Source: Hymenobacter cyanobacteriorum (GTDB taxonomy: Bacteria; Bacteroidota; Bacteroidia; Cytophagales; Hymenobacteraceae). From it: a stretch of 64,000 bases of DNA. How positions within the stretch are numbered: the stretch's first letter is position 1; every line of letters starts with the position of its first letter. The translations under genes and the position numbers were made by a program. This document shows positions 25,967-33,295 of this stretch, piece by piece. Below the pieces are notes generated by a model, which was not told where the DNA came from, did no database searches, and saw only the letters and a list, made by a program, of their open reading frames with translations. The stretch lies in NCBI RefSeq assembly GCF_022631375.1, contig NZ_JALBGC010000003.1, positions 558,001 through 622,000 on the forward strand, read 5' to 3'.

Positions 25967-27241
25967 ATGAAGCTGCTGGCCCGCACCACCGTCGTTTTCC
26001 TGATTTACGCCAGCGTGGTGGCGGCGGCGGGCACGTTCGTGTACTACAACTTCATTCGCAAAATCTATTACCAATACGTCGACCGCACGTTGAGCCGGCG
26101 CAAGCTGCGCGTGGATAACGACCTGCGGCTGTACCTGCGCTCGCCGGCCGACCTGGACTTTTGGCATAAGCTCGACCACAACGTGGAGTTTGTGCCGCTG
26201 GCCGCGCCGGGACCGCCAGCCGCGTTCAGCGTGCGGATGATGTATAATAAGCTCGTTAATAAGACCGTGCCCTACCGGCAGCTGGCCGCGCCGGTGATGT
26301 TTCAGGGGCAGCCGTACCGGCTGGAGCTGCGCACGACGATGCTGGATAGCCAGGAGCTGCTGGCGCGCATCGGGCAGGCGGGGGCGCTGCTGTTTGGGGC
26401 GCTGCTGGTGGGGCTGCTGGTGCTGCAGCACGTGCTGGCGCGGCGGCTGTGGGGCCCGTTCTACCACACGCTGGGCGAGTTGCAGAAATACAAGCTCGAC
26501 CAGCCCGAACCGGTGCACCTCGCGCCCACGCGCATCCCCGAGTTCAAGGCGCTGAACGCGGCCATCGGGCGGGTGCTGCACCGCAACCAGCGCATCTACC
26601 ACCGCCAGAAGGAATTCACCGAAAACGCGGCCCACGAGCTGCAAACGCCGCTGGCCATTCTGCGCACCAAGCTCGATATGTTGGTGCAGGCCCCCGGCCT
26701 GACGGAGGAGCAGGCCAGCCATATCGAGCCGCTGCTCGACGTGACGCAGCGCCTCACCCACCTCAGCCGCAGCCTGCTGCTGCTCGCGCACCTCGACCAG
26801 CAGCTGTTCTTCCCCACCGAAACCGTGGATGTGGCCGCCACCATCCGCACGCAGCTGGGGCAGCTACGCGAGCAGCTGGCCGGCGCGGGCCTCACCCTCA
26901 GCACCGAAATTGTGCCTGCGCTGCCGCTGGCCGCCAACCGTTCGCTGCTCGATATTCTGGTGAGCAACCTGCTCAGCAATGCCATTCGGCACAACGTGGC
27001 GGGCGGCGTGGTGCGCGTAGCCCTCACCCCAGATTTGTTGACGGTGGAAAACACCGGCCGCTCTCGCGCCCTGCCCGCCGACCAGCTCTTCGTGCGCTTC
27101 CGGCCCGGGCCCGAGCGCGCGCCGGGCAGCGTGGGGTTGGGGCTGGCCATTGCTCGTCAGGTGTGCGAAACGTACGGGTTTCTATTGAGCTACCACTACG
27201 AGGAGCCCGGCCGGCACCAGATGCGCGTGCGGCTGGGGTAG
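25967..27241 (+). CDS. Sensor histidine kinase
   Basis: A 424-aa membrane kinase. Two transmembrane helices (about 8-27, VVFLIYASVVAAAGTFVYY, and about 135-157, GALLFGALLVGLLVLQHV) enclose a periplasmic sensor of about 105 residues. The H-box ENAAHELQTPLAILRTK has His223. The ATPase domain follows with ILVSNLLSNAIRHN (N-box) and VGLGLAIARQV (G2-box). ATG at 25967 (MKLLARTTVVFL) is chosen; the open frame starts 16 codons earlier inside the family A repeat, which is a false extension. Pairs with the regulator just upstream. Confidence 0.93.
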   Translation: MKLLARTTVVFLIYASVVAAAGTFVYYNFIRKIYYQYVDRTLSRRKLRVDNDLRLYLRSPADLDFWHKLDHNVEFVPLAAPGPPAAFSVRMMYNKLVNKTVPYRQLAAPVMFQGQPYRLELRTTMLDSQELLARIGQAGALLFGALLVGLLVLQHVLARRLWGPFYHTLGELQKYKLDQPEPVHLAPTRIPEFKALNAAIGRVLHRNQRIYHRQKEFTENAAHELQTPLAILRTKLDMLVQAPGLTEEQASHIEPLLDVTQRLTHLSRSLLLLAHLDQQLFFPTETVDVAATIRTQLGQLREQLAGAGLTLSTEIVPALPLAANRSLLDILVSNLLSNAIRHNVAGGVVRVALTPDLLTVENTGRSRALPADQLFVRFRPGPERAPGSVGLGLAIARQVCETYGFLLSYHYEEPGRHQMRVRLG

Positions 27242-27255
27242 GGTCAGCTTATAAT

Positions 27256-27386
27256 CCCGTCATGCTGAGCGTAGTCGAAGCATCTCGCGTGTGGCACTGA
27301 ATCAATCGTTGATTACGCCGACTTTCGGTTAAAAAGGATTAGTGGTGGCAAGCGAGATGCTTCGACTACGCTCAGCATGACGTTCT
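27256..27386. repeat. Family A inverted repeat, variant arms; supplies a stop codon
   Basis: Left arm CCCGTCATGCTGAGCGTAGT then CGAAGCATCTCGC; right arm GCGAGATGCTTCGACTACGC then TCAGCATGACGTTCT. Relative to other copies GCAGCG is replaced by GTAGTCG and both arms carry the change. Its right end overlaps the last codons and TGA of the alpha/beta hydrolase gene (27372-27386). Confidence 0.9.
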
Positions 27387-28286
27387 ATTTTCGGCTGCCT
27401 TACTATCCAGCAGCCCGCTCATCTCCGTCAGTATCGCCGCCCAGTTTTCCAAGTACAGCATGTGACCCTGGGAGGGCAGCAGGTGCACGGGCGCGCCGCC
27501 CAGCCGCTGGGCCAGATACGGAATATTGCCGGGGGCCCACACGCCATCGGCCTGGCCGTGCCAAAGGCGCACGGGAGCGCGCACATCCTCGATGCGGAAG
27601 CCGGGCGGGCGGCACCAGGCCTGCGCATCGTCGTACACGCCGCGGCCGTGGTGAGCGAAACCGGCCACGGCGGCATCGCGCAACAGCGCCCGGAAGCGGG
27701 TGGTGACGCGGGCCTCTTCCGAAAACATGAGCCGGATAAACCAGTCAATCGTGCGGTCGGGGCGGTGCTGCCACTGCCGGCTGAGCCAGAGAAAGGTGGT
27801 GCGGTTCAGCCACGGAAAGCCGACCTGGCCCCAGCGCAGCAGCTTCCAGAGCCGCGAAAGGTGCGGGTAGGCGGCACGCTCGCCCAGCGGCAGGCAGGTG
27901 CTGAGCAGCTGCCCGGCCGCCACCCGCGCCGGGTGCCGCGCGGCCAGCGCCAACGCGTGCACCCCGCCCACCGACCAGCCCATCACGCCCACCGGCCCGG
28001 CAATTCCGAGCGCGTCGAGCATGGCCACCACATCATCAGCAAACGAAGGAAAAGTGAGGGCGCGGAATACGCTCGACTGGCCCACGCCGGGCCGGTCGGG
28101 GGCGAGAACCTGGAGTTGCAGGCGGGCCAGCAGGGCCGGGTCGTTCGGCAGCTCCAGGCCCGAGGAGCCGAAGCCGTGGTGAAATACCACCGGCCGGTGC
28201 GCCGGGTCGCCGTGGCGGGTGAGGCCCAGGGTGCGGCCGTCGGGCAAGCGGACGGTGAGGGATTCGGGCGTAAGCGAAGCGGACAT
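27372..28286 (-). CDS. Alpha/beta hydrolase
   Basis: A 304-aa serine hydrolase. The oxyanion region FHHGFGSSG is at 35-43, the nucleophile elbow GWSVGG at 103-108 (Ser105), an Asp candidate in RLWHGQADGVW, and the catalytic His in LPSQGHMLYLE. No signal peptide. ATG at 28286 (MSASLTPESLTVRL) fits the domain start; the frame extends 27 codons upstream without conservation. The last four residues (RTSC) and the stop codon are encoded by the family A repeat. Substrate unknown. Confidence 0.88.
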   Translation of the reverse strand: MSASLTPESLTVRLPDGRTLGLTRHGDPAHRPVVFHHGFGSSGLELPNDPALLARLQLQVLAPDRPGVGQSSVFRALTFPSFADDVVAMLDALGIAGPVGVMGWSVGGVHALALAARHPARVAAGQLLSTCLPLGERAAYPHLSRLWKLLRWGQVGFPWLNRTTFLWLSRQWQHRPDRTIDWFIRLMFSEEARVTTRFRALLRDAAVAGFAHHGRGVYDDAQAWCRPPGFRIEDVRAPVRLWHGQADGVWAPGNIPYLAQRLGGAPVHLLPSQGHMLYLENWAAILTEMSGLLDSKAAENRTSC

Positions 28287-28408
28287 GCGCCGTTGCATAC
28301 GCGTAGCTTGGAGCAGTGGCCAATCTGGTGTTCGCGGCAACCTCGGCTTGAGTCGGACAGTTAGCACTAGCGGTAATACTTATCGCGCTGCACTGCTTCC
28401 AATTCCCC

Positions 28409-29152
28409 ATGATAGTTAATTACACCGCCGCCGGTTGGGAAATCATCTACCAGCAGGCTCACGCGCTGCTGGCGGCGCAGCTCGCCTACGCCTGGCCCCC
28501 CACCCTGCCGCCCGACCGCTGGGTGGGCCTGCTGGCCGCCATCGCGCAGCACGACGACGAGCAGGCCGCCTGGCAAGGCCGCGGCGGCCACTACGGCCTC
28601 ACGCCCGCCGGGGCCCCGGCCAATTTCACGCACAAGGAATTTTCGCTGGAACAGGCCGCCGGGGTGCTGGCCGCTGCCCGTTTCCAGGGGCGCTGGCGCA
28701 GCCTGCTCACCAGCCTGCACCTGAGCTGCCTCTACGAAAACCTGCGGGGCCAGAACAAGGAAATCGACGGCTTTCTGGACGAGCTGCGCACCCGGCAGCA
28801 GCAGTGGCGCCGCGAACTCAAGCTCGCCAAAAAAGAAGCCGACCAAGCCTACACCCTACTGCACTGGGCCGACCGCCTGTCACTCATCCTCTGCCGCCAC
28901 GAAATCCCGGAGATGGGCCGGGCCGTGGAAATTCACCGCGGGCCCGATGGCACGGTGCACACCCTGGCCCAGCCCGATGGCGAGGGCACGCCGGTGGTCA
29001 TCAAGCCCTGGCCGTTTCAGGCGGCCGAAATCGAGGTGAGCGTGGAGGCGAGCATGCTCACGCAGCTGCAGTTTAAAGACGATGCCGAGCTGGCCGCCGC
29101 GCTACGTAATGCGCCGGTGGAGACGCGCCGGTGGGTGCTGCGGCGGGGGTAG
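28409..29152 (+). CDS. DUF3891 family protein
   Basis: A 247-aa soluble protein that matches the DUF3891 pattern: an N-terminal GWEIIYQQAHALLAAQLA, AIAQHDDEQAAW with His/Asp residues that could bind metal, HLSCLYENLRG, and LHWADRLSLILCRHEIP. The arrangement of His and Asp (QQAH, QHDDE, HWADR) is reminiscent of an HD-type metal site, but no activity is known. ATG at 28409. Divergent from the alpha/beta hydrolase and followed by a family A repeat. Confidence 0.8.
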   Translation: MIVNYTAAGWEIIYQQAHALLAAQLAYAWPPTLPPDRWVGLLAAIAQHDDEQAAWQGRGGHYGLTPAGAPANFTHKEFSLEQAAGVLAAARFQGRWRSLLTSLHLSCLYENLRGQNKEIDGFLDELRTRQQQWRRELKLAKKEADQAYTLLHWADRLSLILCRHEIPEMGRAVEIHRGPDGTVHTLAQPDGEGTPVVIKPWPFQAAEIEVSVEASMLTQLQFKDDAELAAALRNAPVETRRWVLRRG

Positions 29153-29172
29153 TTGATGGTTGGTAAAATCGG

Positions 29173-29261
29173 CTGTCATCCTGAGCGCAGCGAAGGACCT
29201 TATCACGCTAGAACGCTTCGTGCTGACGTGATAAGGTCCTTCGCTGCGCTCAGGATGACAA
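29173..29261. repeat. Family A inverted repeat, GTCATCC subtype
   Basis: Left arm CTGTCATCCTGAGCGCAGCG then AAGGACCTTATCACG; right arm CGTGATAAGGTCCTTCGCTG then CGCTCAGGATGACA. The arms are perfect complements over about 34 bases. Lies between convergent genes and ends 11 bases from the stop codon of the minus-strand gene. Confidence 0.9.
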
Positions 29262-29271
29262 GTGCCTTCCG

Positions 29272-30087
29272 CTACTCCTTCAACTTCGCCACCGGCACCG
29301 CACTCGTCATCACCCCGGCCGGCACGGCCTGGCCCTGGAAAATATTGTCGAGCCGGGCGGGCTTGGCGGCGTCGCTGCGGTCGGCGGCGAGCAACAGCTG
29401 GCCGTGGCGGGCGTAGTCGGCCCAGCGGCGGCGGAAGGCGGGCTGGGCATCGTCGGCCTTGGCAAAATAGGCCCACTCATCGACGAGGCCGGTGGCGCGG
29501 TTCACCAGGATTTCGTAGCGGTTCTGGGGCGTCACGCCCACGTTTTTGAAGGTCATCTGGAGCAGATCGGCGAGGGCACCGGCCTGAGTTTTGGCTTCGC
29601 CCTTATAGGCGAGGGTCACGCCCGAATCCTTCAGCTTGAAGGGCATGAGCAGCCAGTACATGTTGTTTATCCAGATGGGGTTCATTTTGTCGAGCACCTT
29701 CTGGCCGGCGGGCGTGGTCGAAATGTCCCGGCCCCGGCTGTACACCTGGCCGCGCTTGGTGTTCAGGTTGTAGTTGGCCACCAGCGTGTCTTTTTCCCAG
29801 TGGAAGTCGCCGGTGTATTTGTCCCACACCTGGTACTGGCCTCCGAAAAAGCTCCAGCCGAAGTAGCGGGCGTTTTGCCAGGCCTCGTAACCACCCATCT
29901 CGCGCATCACGCGGTCGGCAATGGTCACGGCTTTGGCATCGGAGCCCGCCGCGTCGAAACCCTCGGCGGCGGGGTACGAGCCCTTGGCCACTTTGACTTT
30001 TTTCTGGGCCTGGGCCGGGGCGGCCAGCAGGACGCACAAGCCGGTTATCAATACCAGCGGGCGGGCAATTTGAATAAGTAGTCGCAT
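29272..30087 (-). CDS. Secreted protein, possibly DUF6503-like
   Basis: A 271-aa exported protein. The signal peptide MRLLIQIARPLVLITGLCVL then LAAPAQAQ supports ATG at 30087 (another ATG at 30099 adds four residues). The mature part has ADRVMREMGGYEAWQNARYF, WEKDTLVANYNLNTKRGQVY, NMYWLLMPFKL and YEILVNRATGLVDEWAYF, which give the impression of a LolA/LppX-like beta fold for lipid or lipoprotein handling. I recall similar proteins under DUF6503 but cannot confirm it. No partner genes nearby. Confidence 0.6.
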   Translation of the reverse strand: MRLLIQIARPLVLITGLCVLLAAPAQAQKKVKVAKGSYPAAEGFDAAGSDAKAVTIADRVMREMGGYEAWQNARYFGWSFFGGQYQVWDKYTGDFHWEKDTLVANYNLNTKRGQVYSRGRDISTTPAGQKVLDKMNPIWINNMYWLLMPFKLKDSGVTLAYKGEAKTQAGALADLLQMTFKNVGVTPQNRYEILVNRATGLVDEWAYFAKADDAQPAFRRRWADYARHGQLLLAADRSDAAKPARLDNIFQGQAVPAGVMTSAVPVAKLKE

Positions 30088-30246
30088 AGGGGCAAGCATA
30101 CGGAAAACCGGCCGCCGGGGGTGGCTTGCCTGCACGGTAACGCCGCCTGGCCATGGGGCCGCCCCTGCAAGTAATGCCAACGCCACCCCGCCGCGTGCGT
30201 ACTAGCCCGGGTGCCGCCTGTTCCGGCACGTCCTTTCCAGTTCTGC

Positions 30247-31218
30247 ATGGCCACGCACTACAAGTTTTCCGATATCCTCGCCGTCATCAAGTCTTCGGCG
30301 GGCGAGTTCAACAACAACAACTCCTTCCGGCACGCGGCGGCGCTGTCGTATTACACCATTTTCTCGCTGCCGCCGCTGCTGCTCATCGTCATCACCATTG
30401 CCAGCTCGGTGTATGGCGGCGAGGCCATTTCGGGCCAGGTGTACGGGCAGCTGAAGGGCCTGGTCGGGCCCGATTCGGCCAAATTCCTGCAGGATAGCAT
30501 TGCCAAGTTCACGTTGCAGCAGCGCGGCCCGGTAGCTACTACCATTGGCGTGGCCACCCTCCTTTTCGCCGCCACCACCTTCTTCGTCACCCTGCAGGAA
30601 AGCATCAACGACATCTGGAACCTGCGGGTAAAAACCACCGGCATTGGCATCGGCGCGTTCATCAAACAACGGTTTTTGTCGTTCGGGCTCATTCTGAGTG
30701 TGGCGCTGCTGCTGCTCATTTCCTTCGTTATCAGCGCCGTGCTCTCAGCCTTCACCGGCTGGCTGCAGCGCCAGATTCCGGAAGCTGGCGTCATTGCCAT
30801 TAAGGTGGTCGACTTCTGCTTGTCGCTGGGCATTACCACGCTGCTGTTCGCGCTCATCTACCGCTTCCTGCCCGATGCCATTATTCGCTGGCGCGACGTG
30901 GGCATCGGGGCCTTTATCACGGCGCTGCTGTTCGTGCTGGGCAAGTTCCTCATCGCCTTCTACATTGCCAAGGCCGACCCCGGCTCTGCGTTCGGGGCGG
31001 CGGGTTCGGCCATCGTGCTGCTGCTGTGGGTCAACTATTCGTCGCTCATCATCTTCTTCGGGGCCGAGTTCACCCAGGAATTTGCCGATGCCTTCGGCCA
31101 GAAAGTGCACCCCAAGGCCCACGCCGTGCGCGTGCACTGGTGCGAGATTCCGCCCGGCGAGTCGGACGAGGAAAAGGCCACCGGCCGGCCCCACGCCACC
31201 GGCAGCTGGCGCAAGTAG
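30247..31218 (+). CDS. YihY/virulence factor BrkB family membrane protein
   Basis: A 323-aa inner-membrane protein with six hydrophobic segments. Typical features are SFRHAAALSYYTIFSLPPLL near the N-terminus, IWNLRVKTTGIGIGAFIKQR in the middle, YRFLPDAIIRWRDVGIGAFI, and SAIVLLLWVNYSSLIIFFGA with EFTQEFADAFG near the end. The family was once taken for RNase BN, which was wrong; its function is still unclear. ATG at 30247 (MATHYKFSDIL) is preferred to 30211. Downstream (62 bases) is a predicted barrel protein on the same strand, possibly co-transcribed. Confidence 0.9.
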   Translation: MATHYKFSDILAVIKSSAGEFNNNNSFRHAAALSYYTIFSLPPLLLIVITIASSVYGGEAISGQVYGQLKGLVGPDSAKFLQDSIAKFTLQQRGPVATTIGVATLLFAATTFFVTLQESINDIWNLRVKTTGIGIGAFIKQRFLSFGLILSVALLLLISFVISAVLSAFTGWLQRQIPEAGVIAIKVVDFCLSLGITTLLFALIYRFLPDAIIRWRDVGIGAFITALLFVLGKFLIAFYIAKADPGSAFGAAGSAIVLLLWVNYSSLIIFFGAEFTQEFADAFGQKVHPKAHAVRVHWCEIPPGESDEEKATGRPHATGSWRK

Positions 31219-31280
31219 CCGCCCGAGGCTGGCAAAACCAGCCCCGCTGGCCCATCTTTGAGTCAGGCTTTCATCGATTC

Positions 31281-32066
31281 ATGCGCACTCGCTTCTGCTC
31301 CATCCCTGCCCATCTGGGCCGCTTCGTGCTGCTGGGGGCGGCCCTGGCCGCTGGCCCGGCCCGCGCGCAGGTAGCACCGCCCGACACCGCGGTTAAAGCC
31401 ACCGGCACCCCGGCCCGCCCCTACGCCGGCAACGGCAGCCGCCTGTTCGTCGGCCCCACGGCCCGCAACCTGCGGCGCGGCGAAGGCACGGTACAGGACA
31501 TCGCCGTATTTGCCCTGGCGGCCGACTACGGCATCAGCGACCGGGTTTCGGTGGGCGTGCTGGGCACGTTTGTGCCGGGGCTGGGCAAGTATAATCTGGT
31601 GGGCATCACGCCCAAGTTCAGCGTGCCGGTGGGCGAGCGGGTGCACGTGGGCGCAGGGGCCTTTGGCTTGTACGTGAATGGGACGGCGGTGGGCCTCACC
31701 TACGCCAACGCCACGCTGGGCACGGCCGACCACCAGCTCACGGCCGGCGTGGGCTTTGGCTTCAGCGGCAGCGGGGGCTTTGGCAGCACGCCCGTGCTGA
31801 TGCTGGGCGGGGCCACGCGCCTGGGCCGCCGCTTGTTTTTGGTCGATGAAACCTACCTGCTGCACACCAGCAGCGGCCGGCGCATCTCGGCGCTGGCAGG
31901 CGTGGCGGGTGGCCGGGCCGTGTGGCCGCGCCTGAGCGCCAGCCTGGGCCTGGCCTACCTGGCCTACGACTACCGCGAGCAGTCCGGCAGCAGCGCTATC
32001 AGCAACCGTAACGGGGCCGTTGGGCCCTACGCCGACGTGACCTTCCGCTTCGGCCAAGCGAAGTAA
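31281..32066 (+). CDS. Predicted outer-membrane beta-barrel protein
   Basis: A 261-aa exported protein. ATG at 31281 precedes a signal peptide (HLGRFVLLGAALAAGPARAQ). The mature part alternates short amphipathic strands with Gly-rich turns (GISDRVSVGVLGTFVPGLGKY, VHVGAGAFGLYVNGTAVGLT, HQLTAGVGFGFSGSGGFGS) and ends with PYADVTFRFGQAK. This is typical of eight- to ten-strand barrels in Bacteroidota. The open frame runs much further upstream, but that region overlaps the YihY gene. CATCTTTG, one mismatch from the -7 consensus, lies about 22 bases before the ATG. Function unknown. Confidence 0.7.
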   Translation: MRTRFCSIPAHLGRFVLLGAALAAGPARAQVAPPDTAVKATGTPARPYAGNGSRLFVGPTARNLRRGEGTVQDIAVFALAADYGISDRVSVGVLGTFVPGLGKYNLVGITPKFSVPVGERVHVGAGAFGLYVNGTAVGLTYANATLGTADHQLTAGVGFGFSGSGGFGSTPVLMLGGATRLGRRLFLVDETYLLHTSSGRRISALAGVAGGRAVWPRLSASLGLAYLAYDYREQSGSSAISNRNGAVGPYADVTFRFGQAK

Positions 32067-32085
32067 CGGTTGCTTTTCCGAACAC

Positions 32086-32119
32086 AAAAAGGCCCCTGCC
32101 AACCGGCAGAGGCCTTTTT
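32086..32119. terminator. Bidirectional Rho-independent terminator
   Basis: AAAAAGGCCCCTGCC and GGCAGAGGCCTTTTT pair with one mismatch around AACC. It separates the plus-strand barrel gene from the minus-strand BtuG-like gene and can end the B12 operon. Confidence 0.85.
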
Positions 32120-32158
32120 CTTTTTTTGCAGAAAGGAAGGAAATGTGGGAAGCGCCGC

Positions 32159-33229
32159 TTAGTTGAACACGAACCCGTTCGGCCCCACCTTCACGGTGAA
32201 GGAGTCGATGGGCGTACCGTTGGGCTGGTAGCGCACGAAGCGGCCGTTGCTGTTGTAGCTGGGCGCAAGGGCCCCGTAGATGGTGTTGTCGCGCGGGTCG
32301 ATGCCGAAGCCCGAGAAGCTACGCCGCAGGAAAGGGGTGGTGGGCAGGGCCGTGGCGCTGGTGCTCAACTGGTACTCGGCCCCACCGAAACGGTAGTAAA
32401 GCTGGTCCTTGGCCGGGCTGATGCGCAGCTGGCCGGGGCTGGCCGTGCCCGGGAAAGTCAGCTTGAGCTGGGTAGCCGGGCTGGCCGGGTTGAAGCGCAC
32501 CAGGGTGCCGTTCGATACGCGCGTGGCCGTGTAGGGCGGCACCGACAGGTACGTTACGAAGCCCGAGCACAGCACCCACAGGTTGCCGTCTTTATCGGCC
32601 ACCATGCTGCCGGGGCCATCGGCCACCGTAATGGTGCTGCTGAGCGTGCCGGTAGCCTCGTCAATCACCGACACGGTATTGTCGAGGCTGTTGGGCACGT
32701 AAATTTTGCCGCCCAGGGCCAAGAGCTGCTCGGGATTCCGGCCCACCGTTACGCGGCTGCTCACGGTGTTGGTCGTCAGGTCGATGATGCTGAGCACGCC
32801 GGGCAGGTAGCCGGTGTAGGGGCCGCGCCACTCCGTCACGTAGCCGCGCGTGGCCGAGGTGGAAGTGAAGTAACGCGGCTGCGTGAGGCCAGCAATGGTA
32901 CCGGCCGTTTTGAAATCGGGCAGGTTCACCACCTCAATTTTGTTGGAAGCATTCACTACGATGTAGCCCTTGTTGCCCTGCACGCCCATGCTCTGCACCA
33001 CATCGCCGAGCTTGGCCCCGCTGTTGGCGCTGCCGAAGGCATCCACGGTCAGCGTTTTAGCCGTGCGGTCGAACACGCTCACTGCGCCGTCGCCGGCCCC
33101 AAACTGGCCTTCGCTTAGCACATACACGCTGGTAGTAAGCGGAGCGGGCTCCGTAATAATTTCCTTTTTCGGGTCGCAGGAAGCGAGCAGCGCCAGAGCC
33201 GCCAGGGCCAGAGGGGTCAGATTTTTCAT
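32159..33229 (-). CDS. btuG: BtuG-like surface lipoprotein, YncE/DUF5074 beta-propeller
   Basis: A 356-aa lipoprotein: MKNLTPLALAALALLASC with lipobox LASC (Cys18). The rest is a beta-propeller with YncE/DUF5074-type blades (SVYVLSEGQFGAGDGAVSVF, NKGYIVVNASNKIEVVNL, GKIYVPNSLDNTVSVIDEAT, DGNLWVLCSGF). In Bacteroides thetaiotaomicron BtuG is such a propeller lipoprotein that binds B12 on the surface and hands it to BtuB. Here the gene lies 66 bases after a BtuB-like receptor gene behind a cobalamin riboswitch, so the same role is very likely. Whether the Cys-proximal residues (DPKKE) act as a surface export signal is not certain. The symbol is assigned by context. Confidence 0.82.
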   Translation of the reverse strand: MKNLTPLALAALALLASCDPKKEIITEPAPLTTSVYVLSEGQFGAGDGAVSVFDRTAKTLTVDAFGSANSGAKLGDVVQSMGVQGNKGYIVVNASNKIEVVNLPDFKTAGTIAGLTQPRYFTSTSATRGYVTEWRGPYTGYLPGVLSIIDLTTNTVSSRVTVGRNPEQLLALGGKIYVPNSLDNTVSVIDEATGTLSSTITVADGPGSMVADKDGNLWVLCSGFVTYLSVPPYTATRVSNGTLVRFNPASPATQLKLTFPGTASPGQLRISPAKDQLYYRFGGAEYQLSTSATALPTTPFLRRSFSGFGIDPRDNTIYGALAPSYNSNGRFVRYQPNGTPIDSFTVKVGPNGFVFN

Positions 33230-33295
33230 AAAAAAAGAAGAGGAAAACAGCGCCGACCGCAGCCGGCAAATAGGGTGTTGAAGAGAAAAATGAAA

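Noticed and set aside
24989..27386. Short open frames reading HAERSEAS, RCALHD or LSVVEAS
   Set aside because: They are translations of family A repeats and not genes.
31026..31280. Long N-terminal extension of the barrel protein gene
   Set aside because: It overlaps the YihY gene in another frame and is Arg/Pro-rich; the signal peptide starts at 31281.
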